NCBI GenBank assembly: GCA_930990975.1
Contig: CAKNRR010000003.1
Coordinates: 77,037 to 141,036, forward strand
Source: an uncultured Clostridia bacterium
Lineage (GTDB): Bacteria; Bacillota; Clostridia; Christensenellales; UBA1242
Length of the DNA stretch: 64,000 nucleotides
Reading direction: 5' to 3'
The position numbers and the translations under genes are program-made. Under the pieces are notes generated by a model. It did not search any database and had not been told where the DNA came from. It saw only the letters and a program-made list of their open reading frames with translations. Shown here in pieces: positions 51,563 to 61,661 of this stretch. Position 1 is the stretch's first letter; every line of letters starts with the position of its first letter.

Positions 51563-51840
51563 ATCAGAAGTTTCTTAAATGCAATATTTTTTTACATAGA
51601 GCATAACTCTGATTAAACCAAAGGAAGCATTTGTTTGATATAAAAAACTGATAACAGACAAAAGCAAACTTCAGCTTCCAAACAACCTTTTGCGTAGACG
51701 GAATTGGCAACTCCTGAGCAAACGCTTGTCGGCGTAAAGATATAATAAAGGTATTTAACACTTGTTAAATATAAATTAGGGTGGAACAGCGAATGATAAA
51801 GGTCGCCCCTATGCTTAAGGCATAGAGGCTTTTTTTATTA
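51563..51840 (+). promoter_or_regulatory. T-box riboswitch leader (glycine-specific) upstream of glyS
   Basis: T-box AGGGTGGAACAGCG at 51778-51791; antiterminator AGGG/CCCT and GCGA/TCGC; bulge UGGA complements discriminator U of tRNA-Gly; followed by a terminator and glyS. Confidence 0.85.
51807..51837 (+). terminator. Conditional T-box terminator
   Basis: CCCTATGC-ttaa-GGCATAGAGG followed by TTTTTTT. Confidence 0.8.
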
Positions 51841-51984
51841 AAATGCCAAGCTTGATTTTTTTGAGTAACTGACAATAATAAGGCTTAAAAAACTTTATAA
51901 AGGAAACAAGCTTAACAAACTTACTCAAAACTTCATCCAAAAATTTCTATTATATTAATTTAAATTTTTTAAAGGAGCAAAATT

Positions 51985-53361
51985 ATGACAACAAAATTAA
52001 CTATGGATAAAATTGTAAATTTATGTAAAAATAGAGGTTTTGTATTCCCTGGAAGTGAAATCTATGGTGGTTTCGCAAACACTTGGGATTTTGGACCTGT
52101 TGGCGTTGAACTTAAAAACAATGTGAAAAGAGCATGGTGGAAAAGATTTGTTCAAGAATCACCAAATACTTATGGTGTGGACGCATCAATTCTTATGAAT
52201 CCAAGAGTTTGGGAAGCAAGTGGACATGTTGCAAGCTTTGGAGATCCAAAAATGGATTGCAAAAAATGCAAACAAAGATTTCGTGCTGACACATTAATAG
52301 AGAGCCACAGCAAAGGTTCAGTTTCTGCAGAAGCAATGACAAATGAACAACTTGAAGCTTATATAAATGAACATCATTTGACCTGCCCTCATTGTGGCGG
52401 TTTTGATTGGACACCAATTCGTAAATTCAATCCTATGTTTATCACTTCAAGAGGAACTTTAGAGGAAGATGCTGACAAAGTTTATCTTCGTCCTGAAACT
52501 TGCCAAGGAGAATATGTCAACTTTTTGAATGTTCAAAGAACAGCAAGAGCCAAGGTGCCTTTTGCAATTGCACAAATCGGAAAATCTTTCCGTAACGAGA
52601 TTACACCAGGCAATTTCTTGTTTAGAACCATTGAATTTGAGCAAATGGAGCTTCAAATGTTTTGCAAAGAAAGCGATTCAATGAATATCTATGAAGATTA
52701 TAAATCAAAAGCTCTTAAATTTGTTGAAGATTTGGGATTGAAATCAGAGAATTTGCGCTTCCATGACCACGACAAGCTTGCTCACTATGCTAAAGCTGCT
52801 TGTGATATTCAATACAACTTCCCTATCGGCTGGCAAGAACTTAACGGAATCCATCACAGAGGCACTTGGGATCTTTCAAGACATCAAGAATATTCTGGCA
52901 AAAACATGACTTATGTTGATCCATTCACAAACGAAAAATTCTTGCCAAATGTTATTGAATATTCTATCGGTGCTGATAGACTCACCCTTGCCCTTCTTTG
53001 TCAAGCTTATGATGAAGAACAACTTGAAAATGGCGAAACAAGAGTTGTTATGCATCTTCATCCAGCAATAGCACCTTATAAAGTAGCAGTGCTTCCATTG
53101 CAAAAGAATTTGAATGACAAGGCAAAAGAGGTTTATTCACTTCTTTCTAAAGAGTTTATGTGCGACTATGACGAAGCAGGCTCTATTGGCAAACGCTACC
53201 GCAGACAAGATGAAATCGGAACACCTTTCTGTGTTACAATTGACTTTGACACTCTTGAAAATGATACTGTTACTATTCGCGACAGAGATAGCATGGAGCA
53301 AATAAGGCTTAATGTAAATGAACTTGTCGCATACATTGCAAATAGAATCAAATTTAACTAA
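51985..53361 (+). CDS. glyS: Glycyl-tRNA synthetase (single-chain class II)
   Basis: NRGFVFPGSEIYGGFANTWDFGPVGVELKNN; RPETCQGEYVNF; FRNEITPGNFLFRTIEFEQMELQMF; IEYSIGADRLTLALL. Confidence 0.97.
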   Translation: MTTKLTMDKIVNLCKNRGFVFPGSEIYGGFANTWDFGPVGVELKNNVKRAWWKRFVQESPNTYGVDASILMNPRVWEASGHVASFGDPKMDCKKCKQRFRADTLIESHSKGSVSAEAMTNEQLEAYINEHHLTCPHCGGFDWTPIRKFNPMFITSRGTLEEDADKVYLRPETCQGEYVNFLNVQRTARAKVPFAIAQIGKSFRNEITPGNFLFRTIEFEQMELQMFCKESDSMNIYEDYKSKALKFVEDLGLKSENLRFHDHDKLAHYAKAACDIQYNFPIGWQELNGIHHRGTWDLSRHQEYSGKNMTYVDPFTNEKFLPNVIEYSIGADRLTLALLCQAYDEEQLENGETRVVMHLHPAIAPYKVAVLPLQKNLNDKAKEVYSLLSKEFMCDYDEAGSIGKRYRRQDEIGTPFCVTIDFDTLENDTVTIRDRDSMEQIRLNVNELVAYIANRIKFN

Positions 53362-53388
53362 ATTATCTAAGCCAATCGCGTAATAAAA

Positions 53389-53420
53389 AACACCACTTAA
53401 TGAAAAAGTGATGTTTTTTA
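53389..53420. terminator. Putative terminator between convergent genes
   Basis: AACACCACTT-aatgaaa-AAGTGATGTTTTTT (one mismatch). Confidence 0.55.
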
Positions 53421-53475
53421 TTTTATCAATTTTCTATTTTATTAAATTCCCACTTTATAGTTCTTCTATTTCAAA

Positions 53476-54195
53476 TCAATCTCGTTTTGTAACCATAAGC
53501 ATCATAAACAAGAATCTTGCAAAATATGCAAGTGACACAAGAAGTGAAGCAACATAAGTTAATGCTGCGGCATTCAAAACTTTATCTGTGGCATGTATTT
53601 CTTCATCACTATTACAGCCCAAGTCAAGCATAAGTTTTTTTGCCCTTGAGGAGGCATTTATTTCAACAGGCAAGGTCGCTAAATTTGCTATAACCGCAAC
53701 GCCATAAATTGCAACTGAAACATAGATGATGACCATGCCCGCAATACCAAGCAAAAATATTTGCAAAAGTATTCCAAGTATCAATAGTGGCATCAACATG
53801 CTTGAAACTATATTGCTTATCTTTACAACCGCTTGTCTTATTTTAAAAGGTGCATACCCTTCTGCATGTTGAAGAGCATGACCAAACTCATGCGCAACAA
53901 TAGCTTGTGATGCAATTGACTTGCTTGAATAATTGCTTTGTGAAATATTTATACTATTATCCCTTGGATCATAATGGTCAGACAAATGCCCACCACACAT
54001 CCTTACTGTCAAATTCATGTTGTTGTCATTTGATAGTTTTTGAGCAAGTTCCGCTCCTGTCATATCAAGTGAAGAAAGTTTATCATTATATTCATTAAAA
54101 GCACTGTTAACTCTTACTTGTGCAACCAATGCTATAATAATCGCCAATATAATCACAATACCAGAAATTATATATCCAATAACATAAGCATCCAT
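53476..54195 (-). CDS. Zinc metallopeptidase, YugP-like
   Basis: VAHEFGHALQHAEGY (HExxH) flanked by TM helices; INASSRAKKLMLDLG. Confidence 0.88.
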   Translation of the reverse strand: MDAYVIGYIISGIVIILAIIIALVAQVRVNSAFNEYNDKLSSLDMTGAELAQKLSNDNNMNLTVRMCGGHLSDHYDPRDNSINISQSNYSSKSIASQAIVAHEFGHALQHAEGYAPFKIRQAVVKISNIVSSMLMPLLILGILLQIFLLGIAGMVIIYVSVAIYGVAVIANLATLPVEINASSRAKKLMLDLGCNSDEEIHATDKVLNAAALTYVASLLVSLAYFARFLFMMLMVTKRD

Positions 54196-54319
54196 TTTTT
54201 CTCCTATAATTCTCTTAATAAATTACAAAAATATTAATTATAAACTATTTTTTAATTTATTTTCTAATTTATTTTATTTTAAATTTATATTTTTATTATT
54301 TATTTGCGTATTTTATTAT

Positions 54320-54411
54320 TTTTTTTATTTATTTTATTTTTTATAATTATTTTTTTATTTATTTTATTTTTTATAATTATTTTTTTTATTTATTTTATTT
54401 TTTATAATTAT
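54320..54411. repeat. About 30-31-bp A/T tandem repeat, 3 copies
   Basis: Unit TTTTTTATTTATTTTATTTTTTATAATTAT repeated with +/-1 T. Confidence 0.85.
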
Positions 54412-54449
54412 TTTTTTATTTTTTGTCTATTTTTTAATATTCTTATATT

Positions 54450-55175
54450 TTAATTAAAAAGTTGTCCTTTCTTTGACATTGCGGTCCAACCAAGTATTAT
54501 TTTTAAGAAATCCGCCCAATAAGTCATTCGTGCATCTTTTAAAAGTTTTTTTGCTTGTCGCAATTCATTATCCGTAAAAAACTCTTCAAGTAAAACTATT
54601 GCCCGCCTAGAAGCATCCTTTTCTATAGATATGGTCAATAATTTCAAGACAAGGGCAAGTATAAAAATCCCAACACCAACGCCTATCAAAATCAACCCTA
54701 TTGTAAGAAGCATCTCTTCTAAGAAAAGCCCCAAAACCAACAATACAATTCCAATTATGAAAGAAGGTGCAAGCAAAAAGCCTAATATTCTGCCTAATCT
54801 ACGCATAAAAAGCAGTCTTTTTAATGTTTTCCCTTCCTTATCTTGCAAAGCGTGCCCTAATTCATGGGCTATAACGGTAAACGAAGCAAGTGAACTGTTT
54901 CTTATTGAACTTGTTGATAAAAACAATTTTTTATTGCTGTAGGCATCTCCTGCAAGTTGAGAAATTTGTACAATTTCTAAGCTGTCTGAAAACTTTTCTT
55001 GATTTACATAGTTTATAAAATCCAATGTTGATATTTTGCTGTTTATAGGTTTGGTGTTTAAATCATTGTATGTTTGCATGAATTTGTCGTAGGAATAGTT
55101 TGCTATCGCCAATAAAAAGCATAGCAATATAACAAACGCTATAACTGCAATAATTATAATCCATGTTGTATCCAT
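54450..55175 (-). CDS. Zinc metallopeptidase, diverged YugP-like paralog
   Basis: IAHELGHALQDKEGKT (HExxH), TM helices, SIEKDASRRAIVLLEE. Confidence 0.83.
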   Translation of the reverse strand: MDTTWIIIIAVIAFVILLCFLLAIANYSYDKFMQTYNDLNTKPINSKISTLDFINYVNQEKFSDSLEIVQISQLAGDAYSNKKLFLSTSSIRNSSLASFTVIAHELGHALQDKEGKTLKRLLFMRRLGRILGFLLAPSFIIGIVLLVLGLFLEEMLLTIGLILIGVGVGIFILALVLKLLTISIEKDASRRAIVLLEEFFTDNELRQAKKLLKDARMTYWADFLKIILGWTAMSKKGQLFN

Positions 55176-55251
55176 ATTCTTATTTTAACTATTTTAACAA
55201 TAAATTGCAAATAAATATCTTATTTTTCAATGTTCTATATAAATTTGCTTT

Positions 55252-57159
55252 TCATTCATCTTTAGTTATCAAAACAACTGTCGTGCCTTCTGGCAGGCTT
55301 GTTCCAACTGGTGGTAGCTGAGCTGTCACATATTCACCTTCTCCATCCAGTTCATACTCAAGGTTTAAAGCTTTCAATTGTGCAGCAGCTTCAGCCAAAG
55401 GAAGCCCAACCAAAGAAGGCATCTCTACATAATTTATTTGCACGCTTTCGTCTTGTTTTTTCTCCCCTAAATAATCAAAGAGGTTTGTAAAAATTATTTT
55501 ACCATATGGTGCAGCAACAATGCTTCCATAATATGCCCCAGCACTTGGCTCGTCAACCATGACGAAAACTATATATTCTGGATTGTCTGCTGGATAAGTT
55601 CCAATAAAACTTGAAATATACTTGCCTTGATCTATTCCACCTGTTTCTTTATACTTTTGCGCCGTTCCTGTCTTTCCTCCAACATTGTATCCTTCGACAA
55701 AAGTATATTTTCCTGTTTTATTTTCAGCAAATTCTAACAGCGAATTGACTTTTTGTGAGGTTTCTTTGCTTATTAAATTTTGTCCTCTCACAACTGATTC
55801 ATTCTCTTTCACAACATTCTCTCCAGATTTTACTTGAGATAATACTTTAGGTTGAATATAAGTTCCACCATTGACTATACTTGCAGTTGCGGTTATAAGT
55901 TGCAAAGGTGTCAGTGCAACAGCATGACCAAAGCCCATTCTTGCAAGGTCAACTGTCTTCACTGCAGACTTTGGCATAAGCATTCCGCTTCCTTCCCCAG
56001 AAACATCAATGCCTGTTTTGCTTCCAAGTCCAAACTTTGTCATATATTCATAAAATTTATCAACGCCAAGTCTTAAAGCCAAATCCATAAAGCAACAGTT
56101 GCATGAATTTGCAAACGCCTCTGTCAATGTTTGTTGTCCGTGTCCTATCGTTTTCCAACATTTGATTCTTATGCCATCAATTATCCTATACCCAGGACAA
56201 TAGAATGTGTCATCAAGGTCACAAACTCCTTCCTCCAGTGCAGCGGCAACCGTCAATATTTTGAATGTGGACCCTGGCTCATATATATCAGTCACTGGCT
56301 TGACTTTACTTTGTTCAAACAAAGCTTCAAGGTCATCTCTTGGCACATCATTTAGGTCAAAGCTTGGTTTGGATGACATTGCCAATATTTCTCCTGTTTT
56401 TGCATTCATTATCATCCCTGCAACAGATTTTGCCTTTTGCTCTTCCATGATTTGTTGCAAAGCATTTTCTATTATTGTCTGTATTTTACTGTCAATTGTA
56501 AGCACCAAGTCGTTGCCAGCAGTCGCAGGATAATAATATCTTAAGCTTCCTCCTATCTCTTTGCCCTGCAAATCACTTTGAACATAGCTGTATCCATCAG
56601 TCCCCTTTAAATAGTCGTTATAATAAGCCTCTATTCCTGTCTGCCCAACATTATCAACACTGATGAAGCCCAAAACTTGTGTAAGCAAATTGCCATAAGG
56701 ATAATATCTGTCACTATTTTCTGCCAAATACACTCCGTCCAATTTTTTATTATAAATTCTTTCTGCCTCTTCTCCATCTATTTGCATTTTAATCAACACT
56801 TCGCTGACTTTCCTGTTTGACACCTTTTCATAGACTGATGCAAAAGGAAGGTCAAGCTCCTGTGACAAAACCGTCGCCACAGTCGTAGGAGAAGTCACTT
56901 CTCTTGCCCTTACATAAACATTATAGGTCGTATAGCTTACAGCAAGTGTTGAGCCAGTCCTATCATATATGCTTCCTCTTGGTGCAACAATTGCAAGATC
57001 CCTTGTCCACTGGTCTGTTGCTTTCAGTTGAAGTGAAGAGCCATTCACAATTTGAATGACAAACAACCTCACAATTAATGAACAAAAAATAAAGGATATT
57101 ACCAATAAAACTGCTAATATCCTTTTCTTTAATGAATATAAAGTAAAATATTTTTGCAA
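55252..57159 (-). CDS. Penicillin-binding protein 2 / SpoVD-like transpeptidase with C-terminal PASTA domain
   Basis: APRGSIYDRTGSTLA; YEPGSTFKILT (SxxK); SCNCCF; GGKTGTAQKY; PASTA MPSLVGLPLAEAAAQLKALNLEYELDGEG. Confidence 0.95.
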   Translation of the reverse strand: MQKYFTLYSLKKRILAVLLVISFIFCSLIVRLFVIQIVNGSSLQLKATDQWTRDLAIVAPRGSIYDRTGSTLAVSYTTYNVYVRAREVTSPTTVATVLSQELDLPFASVYEKVSNRKVSEVLIKMQIDGEEAERIYNKKLDGVYLAENSDRYYPYGNLLTQVLGFISVDNVGQTGIEAYYNDYLKGTDGYSYVQSDLQGKEIGGSLRYYYPATAGNDLVLTIDSKIQTIIENALQQIMEEQKAKSVAGMIMNAKTGEILAMSSKPSFDLNDVPRDDLEALFEQSKVKPVTDIYEPGSTFKILTVAAALEEGVCDLDDTFYCPGYRIIDGIRIKCWKTIGHGQQTLTEAFANSCNCCFMDLALRLGVDKFYEYMTKFGLGSKTGIDVSGEGSGMLMPKSAVKTVDLARMGFGHAVALTPLQLITATASIVNGGTYIQPKVLSQVKSGENVVKENESVVRGQNLISKETSQKVNSLLEFAENKTGKYTFVEGYNVGGKTGTAQKYKETGGIDQGKYISSFIGTYPADNPEYIVFVMVDEPSAGAYYGSIVAAPYGKIIFTNLFDYLGEKKQDESVQINYVEMPSLVGLPLAEAAAQLKALNLEYELDGEGEYVTAQLPPVGTSLPEGTTVVLITKDE

Positions 57160-57161
57160 GA

Positions 57162-57875
57162 CTACCCTCCAAATAGACCTGCTATGAAATTACAAAAACG
57201 ATCAAACCAGTTTGTCTTTTCAATTATAAGATTTGGTGGCAACTGGTCGTGTGGTATTGTTTCAAAAAGATTTTCCATATTTTGCGAGTTTGTCGCATCA
57301 AGATTGTGCAGATTGTTTAAATATGAGATTAGATTCATATTATATTCTGTTGTTATTCCAGCAAGTTCGCTTGAAAGAGAATCAAGTGTGGCGATATTGG
57401 TGATTCCCCATACACCAAAAATTGCAAATAAGATTGAAACCAATATCAATTTAAATCTTTTTGCTTTTGGTTTTGGCTCTGCCTCCACCTCTTCTGCGTC
57501 TTCCTTAAAAATCTTTTCTCTCTGCTCTGGAGTGAGTGTTTCTATAAAATCATAGTTTGGCTTCTCTATTATTGAAGAATAATTACTTGAAGCATTTATT
57601 GTTTCTTGTTGTTTTTCTTGCAAGTTTTCTTCTTGCTTAATAACAGGCTCTTCCACTCTTAAGTCAGCAAATGTTTTTGAGGAAAATGGATTTATTGTTT
57701 TTTGTCTTGTTGCAGGTCTTTCTGGATAAGATTGTTTTTCTGCTTTTTTAGTTTCTTTTTCAACTTTGTAGGTTTTTTCCTCTTTGACTTGTCCTTTTTG
57801 CTCAAGAAACTTTTTTTCTATTTGCTCTTTTTGTTCTCTCTTTATTTCAGCAAGCAATATATTCTTCTCATCCAT
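57162..57875 (-). CDS. Single-TM protein in the FtsL position (FtsL candidate)
   Basis: Charged N-terminus, TM RFKLILVSILFAIFGVWGITNIA, short C-terminal domain; lies between rsmH and the PBP. Confidence 0.6.
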   Translation of the reverse strand: MDEKNILLAEIKREQKEQIEKKFLEQKGQVKEEKTYKVEKETKKAEKQSYPERPATRQKTINPFSSKTFADLRVEEPVIKQEENLQEKQQETINASSNYSSIIEKPNYDFIETLTPEQREKIFKEDAEEVEAEPKPKAKRFKLILVSILFAIFGVWGITNIATLDSLSSELAGITTEYNMNLISYLNNLHNLDATNSQNMENLFETIPHDQLPPNLIIEKTNWFDRFCNFIAGLFGG

Positions 57876-57953
57876 ATTATACTCTCCTCCCTTTTGTTAT
57901 ATTACTTTGTTTCCATAACATAAACAAAATAAACAAATTTTGTCTTTTGCTGG

Positions 57954-58895
57954 CTAAATTTTTTCAACAATTCTCAATTTCGCCGACCTGCTACGATTGT
58001 TCATTTCAAGTTCTTTTGGCGATGCTGTAATAGGTTTTTTATTTACAAGTTTGATTTCTGCTTTATGCCCACAGATGCAAACTGGGATTTTTGGTGGACA
58101 AATACAATCTGTAGATTCTAATTTGAAAACATTTTTCACTATCCGATCTTCCAAACTATGGAAAGTTATAACCGCCATTCTTCCATTAGATGATAATAAA
58201 TCTATAAACCCTTCAAGAGTTTTGTCTAAGCCTTCAAGCTCTCCATTAACCTCTATTCTTATTGCTTGAAAAGTCTGCTTAGAAACCCCACCTTTTCCGT
58301 ATAATATTTTTTTAGGAAAACTTTGTTCTATTATCTCTTTTAGTTCAAAAGTTGTTTCAATAGGTTTTTCTTGTCTATGCTTTATTATGTTTTCAACAAT
58401 TCTTTTTGCATTTGACTCTTCACCATATCTATACAAAATGTCAATCAATCTTTCCTTTGAATATGTATTTACCACTTGATAAGCACTTTTTTCTTGTGAC
58501 CTATCCATTCGCATATCAAGCTCACCATCATGCAAAAAACTAAATCCTCGCTCTCCCGTATCAATTTGATATGAGCTTACACCTAAGTCTATTAAAATTC
58601 CATCAACCTGAGTTACGCCTAAATTATTTAATAATTCTTTAGCATCTTTATAGTTTGCATGCAAAAGTGTCAAATTTTTATAATCTTTCAATCTTTCTTT
58701 GCAAGTTTCTATTGCATCTAAATCTCGATCAAATCCATATAAATGACCATTAGGTGACAGTCTTTTTAAAATTTGCTCTGAATGTCCCCCGCCACCTATG
58801 GTACAATCAACATAAATTCCATCTTTCTTTATATTTAAGCCATCTAAAACTTCGTTTAGCATTACAGGAATATGTTTAAATTCATTTTTCTTCAT
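57954..58895 (-). CDS. rsmH: 16S rRNA (cytosine(1402)-N4)-methyltransferase
   Basis: HIPVMLNEVLDGL; YVDCTIGGGGHSEQIL; GILIDLGVSSYQID; ERGFSF; ITFHSLEDRIVKNVF. Confidence 0.97.
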   Translation of the reverse strand: MKKNEFKHIPVMLNEVLDGLNIKKDGIYVDCTIGGGGHSEQILKRLSPNGHLYGFDRDLDAIETCKERLKDYKNLTLLHANYKDAKELLNNLGVTQVDGILIDLGVSSYQIDTGERGFSFLHDGELDMRMDRSQEKSAYQVVNTYSKERLIDILYRYGEESNAKRIVENIIKHRQEKPIETTFELKEIIEQSFPKKILYGKGGVSKQTFQAIRIEVNGELEGLDKTLEGFIDLLSSNGRMAVITFHSLEDRIVKNVFKLESTDCICPPKIPVCICGHKAEIKLVNKKPITASPKELEMNNRSRSAKLRIVEKI

Positions 58896-58924
58896 AAGTT
58901 GCCCTTTAGTATTTAGATTGTTCC

Positions 58925-61468
58925 TTAAACAATACCTTCAATTTGTTCAAGCAAATCAAATATCATCGTAAAGTCTATATTAGGATAATTTTCTTCAGAT
59001 AAAGCTTCTTGCAATTCAGCAGATTTGTCTATTTCTGGCTTATATTCAATCTTTAAAGCCTCAACCAAATTCTTAAACATATTATTGAATACTCCAGTTT
59101 CTTTTTTGTCGCTTAATATGGTTCTATAAGCATTTGCTTGCAAGTCTGTCAAGAATTTAGCAAGTAAATCTTTATCAATAGTCTTTATTGTTGCATCATC
59201 TGTTATAACTTTGTTGAGTGAAATGAAATCGCCAAATATTGTTACAATCTCGTTTGCTTGATCTTCTGGATTATTTTCTTCTAATGTTATTGAAGACAAA
59301 TCAATGTGGTTTACTGAAGGATCAGTCAATTTGTTTATAGCATTTTCAACATTTTCTGATAAGTCATCTCGTAGCGATGCTGTAGATTTTGCATAGAAGA
59401 TTGGATTTAACAAATCAGCAAGATTTTCTTGTGAGATGTTTTCAAGGATTGTGTCAATTTGTCCATTCATTGCAAGTGTCAAATATGTCGCATCACCAAC
59501 TTTCATTGTATTTAAATCTATCAAAAGCTTTGAAATATATGTCAAGTCATTATCCCAATCTTCAAAAGTGTTCAAAACTGTGAAGTCTACAATATTATTT
59601 TTGATTGTCTTTATCATTTCATCAAACACCAAAGTTTTTGTAGGCTCTACTTGAGAAATAGGCAAGATAATGTCTTTAAGAATGTCTTGATTGCCCTCTT
59701 GAGCTATTATAGAAGCAAGAGTACTCATAAGTTTTCCTGCATCTTGTTCGTTTGACAACAAATTGTATAAATCAGTTGTTTTGATGTCAACTAATGCTGG
59801 AGCAAGATATCCAAACAAGTCTTTATAATTGTTAATTTGAACCTCTTGACCTTTGCTATCTTTTACAGCCTCAGTTGGAAGAGTTAGGTTGCTTGAAGCA
59901 AGCATTTTATCCATAATTGATTTCCCATCTGATGTCTTTAACAATTCTATACTTCTTACTTCATCAATAAGACTTCCTGCATTGTTTGTAATATTTTCAA
60001 TATCATAATCTTTTTGATTATCAACCAAGATAGTTGGATTTTCTATCAACTCGAAAACATCAATCTTTTTAGATAAATTATTATAATCTTCCATCACATT
60101 GACAATAGATGTTGACAAATTATCCCAATCTTCATCTGTCCAATCGCTTATATCAGTGCCAATATTATCAAAATCTGCAGAAACCTCTTTTAAAATATTT
60201 TGGGTTATTGGAATAATTGCGTCTTGAACCATATTTATATCAAAAGCACTATTAACAGCATTTTTAAATGTGGTTATATTTTTTTCAGAAACAAGGACAT
60301 CAATAACATTTCCTTGCTCTGGCAAATTGTTTATTTCATCAATCATTCCACTTGTTCCAGCTTCCTTTATAATGTTATACGCATTTTTCAAGTCATTTTG
60401 GAAATATAATTGGAGAACTTTCTTGTTGCTTGAAATTTCAGTTATGTTTGCTTGAAGCGAATCTAACACTTCTTGTACATTTTCTGGAATTTCCATAAAA
60501 TTATATTCTTGATAATTTAAGATAAAATCTGCAATAAAATCTACTGCAATGTTATTAAATAATCCACCTTCAATTACATTGTTTACATATTTGTCAAGTG
60601 CTGTAAAGTTTATGTCTGCAAAAACCAGTCCACTTTCACTTCTTGAATAAATTTGATAAACAAAGTTTGCAACTGGATAATAATTAAGCAATTCCTTCCT
60701 GGTATTGATGCTTCCATCATTAACTTTTATCTTTGTCATATAGTCAAATGTTGCATTATCAAGCCCAAAGACACCGCAAATTTTGATGAGTGCATTATCT
60801 TCAAGCCCCTTCATTATGTCATTGACTTGTGAAGGAACATTATCTTCTATCAAAGAAATATATTTCTTTTGATCATCTTCTGACAAAACCTGTTCTTGTC
60901 CTTCTGTTGCAAAAAAAACTTCATTACTGCTTTGCAAACTATCATAAAGTCCAATAAGTCCTGCAAGTGGCATGAATGCAAAGATTGTCAACAAGAAAGT
61001 TTTAACAAGACCAACAGTCCCTCCCAAAACTCTATGTTTCTTTTCATCTTCTTTGTATTTCAAAGCTGTCATTGCTATGATTTTGTATATAATATATAAA
61101 ACAAGTTCAACCAAAGCTGTGACAACAATAAACACCAAAACATTTGCAAGTGCTGAAGGCAATCTCTCAAAAAATAATTCTAAACTAGGGTTTCTATCTA
61201 TTATGACTGCAATCTCTTGATTGTTTTTAATAGATTCCACAATTGCTTGTCCTAATGTCACAGAAGAACCATCCACCTGAACGGTAATTCCCATTATCGC
61301 ATTTGTAATTGGTGGAGTTATGAAAAAAGCAACTATAGCGCCCACAACCGCTATAATTAAATTGGCTGTAGACCTTTTAAGTCCTCGCCAAAAGCCAATA
61401 AAGAATCCCGCAACAAGTATTAATATAAAAAATATTGATACTATCCATGCAATTGCACTTGAACTCAT
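58925..61468 (-). CDS. Large membrane protein with CvpA-like N-terminus
   Basis: IFFILILVAGFFIGFWRGLKRSTANLIIAVVGAIVAFFITPPI plus further TMs, then about 600 aa of soluble helical sequence. Confidence 0.6.
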   Translation of the reverse strand: MSSSAIAWIVSIFFILILVAGFFIGFWRGLKRSTANLIIAVVGAIVAFFITPPITNAIMGITVQVDGSSVTLGQAIVESIKNNQEIAVIIDRNPSLELFFERLPSALANVLVFIVVTALVELVLYIIYKIIAMTALKYKEDEKKHRVLGGTVGLVKTFLLTIFAFMPLAGLIGLYDSLQSSNEVFFATEGQEQVLSEDDQKKYISLIEDNVPSQVNDIMKGLEDNALIKICGVFGLDNATFDYMTKIKVNDGSINTRKELLNYYPVANFVYQIYSRSESGLVFADINFTALDKYVNNVIEGGLFNNIAVDFIADFILNYQEYNFMEIPENVQEVLDSLQANITEISSNKKVLQLYFQNDLKNAYNIIKEAGTSGMIDEINNLPEQGNVIDVLVSEKNITTFKNAVNSAFDINMVQDAIIPITQNILKEVSADFDNIGTDISDWTDEDWDNLSTSIVNVMEDYNNLSKKIDVFELIENPTILVDNQKDYDIENITNNAGSLIDEVRSIELLKTSDGKSIMDKMLASSNLTLPTEAVKDSKGQEVQINNYKDLFGYLAPALVDIKTTDLYNLLSNEQDAGKLMSTLASIIAQEGNQDILKDIILPISQVEPTKTLVFDEMIKTIKNNIVDFTVLNTFEDWDNDLTYISKLLIDLNTMKVGDATYLTLAMNGQIDTILENISQENLADLLNPIFYAKSTASLRDDLSENVENAINKLTDPSVNHIDLSSITLEENNPEDQANEIVTIFGDFISLNKVITDDATIKTIDKDLLAKFLTDLQANAYRTILSDKKETGVFNNMFKNLVEALKIEYKPEIDKSAELQEALSEENYPNIDFTMIFDLLEQIEGIV

Positions 61469-61661
61469 AATTTTTACCTCTCAATTATATAATAACATTT
61501 CTTTATTATTTTTCTCAATACTTTTCATAAAAATAATAAAAATTTTGTATTTTTTTATATTTTTATTGCTTATTAAAAATAATGACCTTATAAAAGAACA
61601 TCCATCTTGAATATTTTTAAAAAATATCAAGATAAAATATTTTTAAATAAGGTCTTTTAGT

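Noticed and set aside
51564-51761. 65-aa minus-strand ORF
   Set aside because: Lies wholly inside the glyS T-box leader; no RBS or family support.
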